This document shows positions 1-8,630 of a DNA stretch of 64,000 nucleotides, piece by piece; the stretch's first letter is position 1; every line of letters begins with the position of its first letter. The stretch is taken from positions 3,410,001 through 3,474,000 of the forward strand of contig JAVHJL010000004.1 of the NCBI GenBank assembly GCA_036971715.1. The letters run 5' to 3'. This stretch comes from Arthrobotrys musiformis. Taxonomy: Eukaryota > Ascomycota > Orbiliomycetes > Orbiliales > Orbiliaceae. The notes under the pieces were generated by a model. It saw only the letters and a program-made list of their open reading frames with translations. It did not search any database and had not been told where the DNA came from. A program made the position numbers and the translations under genes.

Positions 1-588
1 TATCACTGCGAGAAATCGCAAGGTTCCGTTTTGTGAAGGTAATTTTCAGGATCCTCTCTAATAGATAAACTAGCGGCGGCCTAGGTGATTGGGAATGACG
101 GCTGATTAGCCATTTAGTTTCAACCGTTTTACCAAATCCACGTCAGTTGTTCCGAGACCGACCAACTCCCACAGCCTGGCCATACAGAATACGAAATCGA
201 GTATCCGGTGGGATATGTACCAAACTCACTACCTTTCGAGCCCCCGATACCGCCTGATATCCTGCTATATTTCTATAAGAACCCCAGCTGCGCTGATTCA
301 AACGAAAGGCTCCTCAAATATATCCCTAAACGGATAGTCAACAAACCCGATCCCCCCGATGAGGCATGGGGCCTCTACGCTGAGGAGGGGTTATGCATGT
401 GGAAGTTCTTAACAATAGCACTAGCTATTGCTATTTTCTCAGTGGTATTCATTACTTTGTGGCTAGTTTCCCATCCCGGAGACCTCCAAAGTGCGTTCAC
501 TCCACCGACATTTATTGTTGCAGTTGTCGGAGTCTTGTTAGTTGCACCAGAGTTTGTGGGGTACAATTCTAAGAGGAAGTGTAGCTAG
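1..588 (+). CDS. C-terminal part of a fungal membrane protein (truncated at left edge)
   Basis: The reading frame is open from about 118 to the TAG stop ending at 588. A GTG at 208 gives no reason to begin there, because the frame stays open upstream, so this is the last exon of a gene starting outside the window. A likely intron runs from about 40 (GTAATT donor) to 117 (TTTAG acceptor) with a CTGAT branch site. The product has an aromatic/proline-rich segment (LPFEPPIPPDILLYF), then the motif AWGLYAEEGLCMW and two hydrophobic segments. This resembles the GWGxHxxEGPNW-plus-membrane tail that I recall at the end of many uncharacterised fungal proteins, some linked to ankyrin or heterokaryon-incompatibility-like N-termini. 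The N-terminal domain is not visible, so no function can be given. Intron boundaries are uncertain. Confidence 0.5.
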
Positions 589-1160
589 TTTATAAAGAGA
601 TGCCTGTATCTAGATCTATCTAGTTCTGAAAATCTCCGTTCTCCTTTTGGCTACTAATTTATGGATGCCCAGTGAATTTGACTAGTCACCTAGGTAATTT
701 CGGAGCCAGATTGTTTCAACGTTTTGCACTTGCTTTTGAGGCTTTGCTCCCACTTGCGCAATACTGGGCACGTTTAAATTACCCTTGTAGAATACGTTAC
801 TACCACGAAACTCGTCACAGTAGGAAGACTCTGTTCCATATTTTAAAGCCAGTTTTGAATGTTTCGGTTCCACTGCTATTCCCCGATTCCGTAGTATAGA
901 ACCGAGAAGCCCCTACGAAGTGTAGTTCCACCTATAAGTATCCAAAAACAGCCAACGCTTTGTTGCATTTTGCCCCAAATACCCCTGCAGATGTGTTGCA
1001 GTGGTTAACACCTGTCCACAACTGGCCACCACCGCGCAGCTTCCCTCGCGCTAGCTCCAAGGCCGGGTCCAGTGCAATATCGATCACCAATTCTCTCACG
1101 ACATCGTTCCCCTCAATTCCACGACAGAAGGCAAGAGGAATAGCTCCACAAGCGTACAAG
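589..1160. other. intergenic, upstream of spc2
   Basis: Spacer between the left-edge gene and spc2. Short ORFs occur on both strands (672-899 +, 932-1177 -) but show no family resemblance and no splice support. It presumably carries the 3' end of the upstream gene and the spc2 promoter. No TATA element stands out. Confidence 0.4.
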
Positions 1161-1960
1161 ATGGCGGAACCCACCAAGGTCTGCCCTTATTCTCTGCCCG
1201 GTATGTTTCCAGTCATCTCACCAAGATCAAGCAAGACTTCTCGGCACGAGCAGCCCGCTAACCTATTACCTATCCAACCAGACCTCAAAAACACATCTGA
1301 CGATGCTGTCGCGGCTGTACGAACCCCACAATCGCCACTGTTGACCACTATTCAAGACTAATAATGGAGCCGTAGTACCTGAAAACCAAATCCTTCGCCC
1401 AATCACATACTCTCACGGATGTCCGTCTATCCCTCTCCACCGCCGCGTGCCTTATCGCCGGCACAACCTTCTACCTAGACTACACCCAAGGCTTCGAAAA
1501 GACCAAAACCTTCACCTTATACGCCTGCATCGCCTACTTCACCCTCAACACCGCTCTAACAATCTGGCTCTACTTCTTCGAATCCTCGACAATCTACGTG
1601 GGGAAACATAAAACTGCGCCGGTATCTTTGACCATCAGCTCGAAAATTACAAAGCACGATCCGACTTATAGATTGAAGATTACGCAAACCCAGGTGGTTG
1701 ATGGGAAGAGTATTTTGAGGATTAGAGATGTTGAGGGACCGTTTATGAATTGGATTGATGACAAGGGATTTTTTGTCAAGAAGCCCTTTGAGAGCTGGTT
1801 GGGTGCTTCGGTACCTTGGATTTTGGAGAACGAGGATGTGCCTAAGGAGTTGGATAGCAGTGTTGTAACTGCTAGCGGGAGGAAAGTTCAAGATGAATTG
1901 ACAGGTGTTGAGGTCGGGAGCGGGAAGGGAAGTGTTAGGAGAAAGGGAAAGAAGGTGTGA
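1161..1960 (+). CDS. spc2: signal peptidase complex subunit 2 (Spc2/SPC25 family)
   Basis: Three exons: 1161-1200, 1282-1316 and 1376-1960. Introns are 1201-1281 (GTATGT donor) and 1317-1375 (GTACGA donor, CTAAT branch site). The phases join exactly to give 219 residues. The N-terminus carries the family signature LKNTSDDAVAAYL, followed by SFAQSHTLTDVRL. Two membrane segments follow, at about residues 43-62 and 70-92, arranged as a short hairpin typical of Spc2, then a cytosolic beta-rich domain with YVGKHK, KHDPTYRLKI and FMNWIDDKGFFV. The C-terminal tail is basic (SVRRKGKKV). Spc2 is a non-catalytic subunit of the ER signal peptidase complex that links the protease to the Sec61 channel. 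It is convergent with emc3, whose stop lies 334 bp away. Length is slightly above the 178 residues of the yeast protein. The start is the only ATG giving the conserved N-terminus. Confidence 0.9.
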
Positions 1961-2294
1961 TTATCATATAGCACCTAAACTTTGTGGGAGGCAGGGAGAC
2001 ACTACTGGTATTCATAATATTATCGTTTTAGTGGGATCAAAAGCAATCTTATTCCATAATACAATACGTTTTGTCTTATCAATGAGTAGTCGTGAGTTGC
2101 AAACGCGGTCTAAGCTTGTTCGGTCACAGGAGCTTCATAAAAGCTTCTTGTAGTCGGGTTTTCGAAGGGTTTTATATTCGCTTTGGGGTTTCTCTAAATT
2201 AATCAACTGTTACACGATAAGATTTGACTTGATCTTGAACAGTTATACCTCCCAACCCAAATGTAAGACCAAGCTCCTGCCTCTTAACAACTGT
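1961..2294. other. spc2-emc3 convergent intergenic region
   Basis: 334 bp between two convergent stop codons. It should hold both 3' UTRs and polyadenylation signals. No further gene is seen; the ORFs at 1905-2153 and 2229-2480 are shadows. Confidence 0.5.
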
Positions 2295-3427
2295 TTATAT
2301 CCTTGCCAATATCCGGTCCTCAATTCCATCCAATACAAACTCATGCTGCACCATAACCTCCAAATTCTCTGCCTCCGCCAAATACATCTTGGCGGGATCT
2401 TGGCCAGGCCCGAAGAGCTGCTGGGTATTAGCCTGCGGATTCATCTGCTGAACTTGGGCCATAGTTTGATCGGCCGCTAAACACAAATTAGTAACTCCAC
2501 AACTTTGACAAGGGAAAGAGTCCCAAAGAAAAGGTATCAAACATACCATTATCGTTGCCCAAAATGAATGTGAACACGGATCTCAATCCGAATAAACACA
2601 AGAAATACCAAGAAAGAGAAGACACCCATCTGACGTCCATGTCCCTAGTCATAACTCCACTCTGAAGCATAGACTTGAATCGGATCGTCAACGGGAACGG
2701 GAGTTTCACTATACACGCAAACCGTTAGCCCGTTTCCGTAAAAAAAAAACCCTATGCGAAGAATAGCGCAGCAATACATACTAATAACAAATCCGCTAAA
2801 AAACGCATTAATCCACCCCATAATCACCGTCTGCGGCACGATCATCATCATATTCCCCTTCATCATATTCATCATCGCATCCATCCCATTAGGGTCGGAC
2901 ATGGGATTCGCTGGGGGCTTATTCTTGGCATCAGGGTCCTTTAGGAAAGTACCGGATTGGAAGGCCTGGACTAGGTAGTTTTTACGGGAAGTGAAGGAGG
3001 AGAGTGGGATTTGGTTCGCGTTTGTGCGGAGGTTGATGCCGTGAAGGAAGTTTTTCCTACATAAGACTATTCGTTAGGAGGGGTGGCCTCTGCTTGTAGA
3101 GCACGGTATATGGACATACTGTTCGCGGATTGCTTTGGCTTCGAGGGGTTTGGGAGCGGATTGGAGGAGTAAGGTGGCGTAATGACGGAGAACACCGGTC
3201 AAGATCTATACGATAGCAATTAGACACCATAATGACGTGTAATAAGCTTGGAGTACGGGTTATATACCATAACAATCGTAATCGGGAACAAAATCCAATA
3301 GCTATAGTATTCGAGGCACAATTGGTTAACACGAACTGTCTAACTAGACAGCATGGGGTCTGAGCACGGAGAAGACGCACAATAACGCCGGATCCCGAAG
3401 GATCTGTTGGCCAACTACCTGCGCCAT
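2295..3427 (-). CDS. emc3: ER membrane protein complex subunit 3 (Emc3, DUF106/Oxa1 superfamily)
   Basis: Six exons on the minus strand: 3427-3381, 3301-3268, 3205-3120, 3056-2782, 2708-2547 and 2476-2295. The five introns are 62-79 nt and the joined exons total 786 nt, giving 261 residues, close to yeast Emc3 (253). Recognisable blocks in order are QQILRDPALFYWILFPITIV (first membrane segment), ILTGVLRHYATLLLQSAPKP, GINLRTNANQ, FQSGTFLKDPD, a methionine-rich MMNMMKGNMMMIVPQ loop, IMGWINAFFSGFVIMKLPFP (second membrane segment), SMLQSGVMTRDMDVRWVSSL, SWYFLCLFGLRSVFTFILGN (third membrane segment) and the cytosolic end DGIEDRILARI. Emc3 is a core insertase subunit of the EMC, which inserts tail-anchored and some multipass proteins into the ER membrane. 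The conserved order of these blocks across the splice joins supports every exon. Confidence 0.92.
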
Positions 3428-3769
3428 GGTGGGAGGTGGTGGTATCGGTAGACGCGGGATAGGAAGGGGGGGGGGGGAGGATTAGGTCGGAGACGGTGGA
3501 GGTTGTAAGGTATTAGGCGGTGGGAGGCTTGTATGAAGCTTGGTGTGACGTTGGCCATAAACGGCAGCGATCGATTTGATTGGACGACACGCAACACATA
3601 ATAATCCAACATTTCTTCCTTCCCAAAACCCCCACTTTCATTGCTGGAAACACAAACCTAAATTCATACTTAGATAGATGGGGTTGGAATACCAAAATAA
3701 GGGGGCAATTTTAGGATTTAGAGATTCATTACGAGTTATGGTAGATAGCTTAAATTTCTAACAATAAAC
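3428..3769. other. emc3 promoter region with poly-G tract
   Basis: 342 bp between the emc3 start codon and the stop of the upstream membrane-protein gene on the same strand. It holds the emc3 promoter and an uninterrupted run of about 12 G at 3466-3477, some 40 bp upstream of the start codon (C-run on the coding strand). Short ORFs here are not convincing. Confidence 0.45.
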
Positions 3770-5458
3770 CTATATCTTCAGGAAGCCCAAAATCCACGTC
3801 CCCTCAAGCCTATTCCAAACAGCACGCTTAGGGCCCTCCCCATAACGCCATATCAGCAGCCCACGCCGGAAAAACACTACAACAACTCCAACAAAGGCAA
3901 TCTGGGCTGCCAAAAACGATATGATGACATGGCGATATATCGTTGCCCCGTACAAAGCATAAATCAATTTTGTATTTAGTGGAAAGCGCGCAGCCGCTTC
4001 ACCAACCCAAACAGACAGGCTCCAACAAAAACAAGAATTAAAAAGTCCGGCGACAGAGAGTGATAAAATAGTAATGCTCCCAAACCCTATGAAAGTGTCC
4101 TTCACAAGAATAATCCATATCCAGTTCTTATATTTTGTGAACGATTGTAAGACAACCGTTATAACGGGACTAACAATCCATGCGCAGAAAACGCCAATGA
4201 TCCAGAAGTGACGGCAGCTGAACCCGTCTGGGACGGCCTTCCAATGAATATAGAAGGCAGGAATAAAGCCAAATATAACGGCCAAGGTTGAAAAGAATGG
4301 CAAAGCAATCCGAAAAACCCTCTCACTCCCCTTAGCTTGCCGTAACACTTGAAGCTTGTGCGGACGAGATATGTAGATTACGCCAGACGAATACAGCCTA
4401 TCGAAGTAATCATCCCAGTAACGTCCCTCAACAGTTTGATTTGTCATACGGCCTTGACTGTGTCGTATATTTTCAACCAGACGTATGATTGTCCTGAGGC
4501 ACGTTCGTCGTGAAGCGACCCCTCCCATGATATTGCTGATAAGTATGAGTGGAATAAGCCAGGAGAGGAGCATAGCTGAACCTAGACGCCCCCCCGGAGG
4601 GACTTTATCGGAGTCGAACACCACTTCAGAGAAAAACTGAAATGTAAACAGGCCGATAGCAACCCCCGTTCGGACGAAGTCGTTCGTTCTATCATCTACC
4701 AGCGTAGTCGCCGCCCTCCGCCACTCGTCGAATTGAGTAGTCTTCATTAACCCCAATGAAGTGGCTATATCCCAATATATACCCTCTGAATCGGGGCGAT
4801 GCCCTATAATCTCCTCAATCCCGGCAAAGGTCGTAGCAATAACCTTAATCCGTTCGAGTTTTTCTGGCTCGTGGACCGCCACACTCTCCCCAACACTCTC
4901 CTCTTCCGTAACGAACTCTTCGGCAAATTCGTAACATTTTTCCCAAGCGTAGATTTTATCCAATAGAGACCAAACACTGTCGATAGGATCTCCCAGAGCA
5001 TGCGTTATCGCAAAGAATTTTTCCCACCCGATTGCAGGCAAACTGAGATTGAACAGAAGGAGGAATACCGGAAAGATCCAAGTCAGGACCCGCTCGAGCG
5101 CATCTGGTTCGACATACCAGCCCTGACCTCGACCACAAATTTGAACACAGCCCAAGTGGGTCAAAGTGGTATTCTCATTCGTGCGATCTCGAAAAAGGAG
5201 TTCTATACAGCCATTGGGAAATGTCTTGCCGTTTCCATTTAGCCATGCTGTCGCGTTATTCAAGCATGCCACACGACCTATAAAACGATCTTCGTTATTT
5301 GGCCATTCTGATATCGAAGAGCAGGTAGGGGCGTCGAAAGTCTCAGATACGGTCGTTGGAGTTATTTGTCGCGGGGTCAATGCAGTAATGAACCTAGGTA
5401 CGAGACTGATAGCTATAGTCTCAATAACCCTTCTTGCGTTGGTGACGAATATGTGCAT
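3770..5458 (-). CDS. polytopic membrane protein of unknown function
   Basis: A single open frame of about 562 residues if read from the first ATG (5458, reading MHIFVTNARRV). The frame stays open about 60 nt further upstream without an ATG, and CTCACAG just before position 5482 could be an acceptor for a missing first exon, so the start is uncertain. After a possible N-terminal hydrophobic stretch comes a cysteine-bearing, probably lumenal or extracellular region with N-glycosylation-type sites (NNAT, NTT), then a membrane segment (FPVFLLLFNLSLPAIG), an acidic region (EEFVTEEESVGESVAVHEPE), and at least six further hydrophobic segments. I recognise no catalytic motif or named family. The layout resembles lineage-specific multipass proteins found in many filamentous ascomycetes. 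It lies in tandem with emc3, with 342 bp between them. Confidence 0.7.
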   Translation of the reverse strand: MHIFVTNARRVIETIAISLVPRFITALTPRQITPTTVSETFDAPTCSSISEWPNNEDRFIGRVACLNNATAWLNGNGKTFPNGCIELLFRDRTNENTTLTHLGCVQICGRGQGWYVEPDALERVLTWIFPVFLLLFNLSLPAIGWEKFFAITHALGDPIDSVWSLLDKIYAWEKCYEFAEEFVTEEESVGESVAVHEPEKLERIKVIATTFAGIEEIIGHRPDSEGIYWDIATSLGLMKTTQFDEWRRAATTLVDDRTNDFVRTGVAIGLFTFQFFSEVVFDSDKVPPGGRLGSAMLLSWLIPLILISNIMGGVASRRTCLRTIIRLVENIRHSQGRMTNQTVEGRYWDDYFDRLYSSGVIYISRPHKLQVLRQAKGSERVFRIALPFFSTLAVIFGFIPAFYIHWKAVPDGFSCRHFWIIGVFCAWIVSPVITVVLQSFTKYKNWIWIILVKDTFIGFGSITILSLSVAGLFNSCFCWSLSVWVGEAAARFPLNTKLIYALYGATIYRHVIISFLAAQIAFVGVVVVFFRRGLLIWRYGEGPKRAVWNRLEGTWILGFLKI

Positions 5459-8400
5459 GCCAACAACCAGCCCCGTAACCAAACTGTGAGCAACAACCAG
5501 TTGATTGCAAATTATAAGACGTCACAACAGTAAATAGAATCAATCTTCAGTAATAAGATATAGGTTGCCTACAGTGGATGTGTTTTCCGGACTACTTCTC
5601 GTGAACTATCTTTATACACAAGTTAAGGAGCTGGCGACGAGACAAATCTTTATATACTACAAGTTATCATGCGGCTCCCTTAAGTTGCACCCCGCCGTCT
5701 TCGCAGAGGTCCCAACTTAGTATTCCATATTGCCGCTGCAGCTTGAAAATTATAGTAAGCTAAACTGAAGTACGGCAACGAGGCGGTCGGTATATTTACC
5801 CCTCGCAGGAACTCGCGAAATACCACCACCGACGCTTCTTCAATCGAAGGATCGAGCCCACGATGTATTCCCGTGCATTACAACAGACCGGGCTCTAAAG
5901 AGAACCAGTTTCTCACGAATGAAAATCCAGATCTTGATGCACGTGGGTGTCGAAATAGGGTTAGAATCAACGCGGCTTTGGAAATTCGAAATGGTTATAT
6001 CGGAAAGTTCCGAGTAACATCTATTTTCAAGAGAGTTGGAAGGCAGTGCTCATGGCTTTACCAAATAAAATATGCAACGTGCCGTGGGCCATTCGTCTAA
6101 GTATGTTTCGAACCTGCATGTTCGAACGCGAGCACAGCCCGGAGCCCACATTTCGGCTCACGGCTAGCTGGGTGCGCAAAGTTAACCACAGATCTGGAAT
6201 ATACGAGTGTGCAAGCTAGCTGTACAATTTAGGCGCAGGCCTCAGCGTGGAAACGCGAGCATCGAAACATCGTGATCGATACAACTTCGAGGGCTCCTTC
6301 CTGAATTCATGAACCTATCAATGTTCTAGGTACCGCAATACCCAAGATTCTTGGCTTTCTACCACCCGAATATCCGAGCCTATGGAAGGCTCTTGAAGAT
6401 CAATCTATAGACGATCCCACATGTACAATTAATTGCAACTCTGTCAAACGTACAACTCATAGCCTCGTCTAATTAAGGTACCAGATTACGAAATAAGTAC
6501 CATATTCATTTCCTAAATGCACAAAAGTAGGTTATTTTATACCCAGCCCACTCGGGGTTGTATATACAACAGCGGGGTAGGTATGGACATAAACTCACAC
6601 CCGTCTTGCTTTAATTACCAGACCAGTATGGACATATTTATACACGTATACCTAAGTACCTAGGTAGGTATCTATCGGCATGTAGATGCAAGGCTTGCAT
6701 ATCACGTAAGACCACCAGTAGGAGTTCTACCAACCATGCAACTGCGCCTAGATAACAACCGTTAACCTAATATTAATCACATTCCATCGATGCACGCGAA
6801 GCTCTTGCATCTTCGGGGCCCATGGGCGCATCTACCACCATAACATTATCTCACAATCATCAGACTGAATATTTCGTAATAAGCGGTATCGCTATACCGG
6901 CTCAGCCACGAACCCCAGAATTCTCCTCTGGGGATCGAAACATTCTCGATGGATTTTACCATCACCACAGATGGTTGCTGTTTTTCGAGGGTACTATATT
7001 GATTCTTGATATGTTCCACTCGCATGGATATACCTGAACGGGATATTAGGATTGCAGTCGACTATAGTTAGGCATCGCCGATTATATGGCTGTTACGCAG
7101 TCTTTACCAGGAATATGGTGACTTGGTTGGCTCTATATAATAACTGCTATTCTATAACATTATAACGCCACCGAGAATCCCTAAATATCGATAGATTCTT
7201 CTATAGTGTACACTAAAAACTATACCAACTGGCCAATGTTCCTGAAAATACAAAATAGAATTATATTCTCTCCTACTACCAGCGCAAGAATCGAAAGAGA
7301 ACACTAGAATTAAAAGGATAGAACGCAAAATAGGAATAGAATAATACAACCTTACATGTACACCGAATTAGAAGGTGGCGAATCAAAGCAGTAAATCCAG
7401 CGAGAATTAGAACATATATAAATAAGTATCTGTCAGAAAAGGATATCGGTGTATAATATATTCGTTTTTTTCTCTCTTTTTCCTAATTTCCTATACAAGA
7501 GTTTTAAAATTCCCAAAAAAAAGAAGAAGAGGAAAAGAAAAAAGAGAAGGCAGAGCAAGAGCTATGTTTTCCAGTAAAATTTCTTTCTTTTTTCTTTCTT
7601 TCTTTCTTTCTGTGCTTTCGAATTCTGCTATAAGAACAAAAATAAAAGTGAAGAGCAAAGGGGAACAAAAAAAAGAGGAAACGGCGACGACTTCGGGTAT
7701 CACGGTACCAGTTCAGAAACACTTTCTCTGCAAGATAGTCAAAGTAAAGGCAAGAAAGGATTTGAAAGACGAGATAACTCCTCATACGCGCCAAAAAAAA
7801 AAAAAAAAGGAGATAAAGGTAAACGAAGTTGAAAGACAAAGAAACGCCATGCTCCTAATACATTTCAAGTATACAAAAGAAACACAGGATGATGGTGTAG
7901 TAGATGGATATCGATTACCGATATCAAGGATACAGTGTGCATGGTGGGAATGGGAGATCAGGAAAAGGAATCATGCAAAGACATGTTCGCTTCTGTTTTT
8001 CAAGCTGTCGGGGGATGACGAAACAAGAGAAATTCGCACGAGGGTAGGTATCGCTCAACATCGCATGTAGAACGATAGCAAACAGGTAGAGCAACTGGAG
8101 CAAGCGAATAGTAAACGCACGATGGCACAAACAAGAAACCGCAAAAGGATGGAAGAAATAACAAATCTTTTTTTTTTCGAGGGTGGTAAACCAAATATGA
8201 TGGGATCAAACAACAGGACCTCGCACAAAACACTCGCTTCCCATCATGAATAATATACATGTCTGAATCGTTTCTTCGTCTCATTCATTAGGCATTAGGG
8301 ATCGCCGGGATTATAAAAAAAGTAGAAAAGAATAGAACAAAAAGAATGGAAAGAGTAGAGACATTTTTAGACGTAAAATGTCATGGGAGGAAGATTCCCT

Positions 8401-8630
8401 AAAGTTTTAGGGAAAGTCACGACAGCACGCCCGACGGAGGCAAGGGTTGGTACAGTGGGTGTCAACTTTTGGGCTACTTTTTTAACCTTATGAGGCCAAC
8501 TTTTGAGAGTTTTGCCAAAACTTTTGTGGATATGAACGGGAACACTCTTCGCTTTAGGGGTGCGAGGACCCTGCGTATCCGAGTCGGGACGAGGGTGGAA
8601 ACAACTAGTAAAAGCGTGAGAAACGAACGA
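5459..8630. other. intergenic region, includes rim15 3' flank
   Basis: About 3.2 kb with no recognisable gene. The part nearest 8630 should include the rim15 3' UTR. From 7450 to 8330 the plus strand is strongly purine-rich with A-runs and a TTTC microsatellite, so the 168-codon ORF at 7564-8070 is probably composition-driven. The short ORFs at 5873-6100 and 6822-7037 have no family resemblance. Confidence 0.5.
7580..7611. repeat. (TTTC)n microsatellite
   Basis: Imperfect TTTC repeats, about seven units, within a purine/pyrimidine-skewed stretch of the rim15 3' flank. Confidence 0.8.

Noticed and set aside
3770..5482. Start of the membrane protein at the TTG at 5482
   Set aside because: TTG is not a normal fungal start; the first ATG in frame is at 5458, or an upstream exon exists.
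7564..8070. 168-codon plus-strand ORF
   Set aside because: It begins in a TTTC microsatellite and runs through purine-rich low-complexity DNA without family resemblance.
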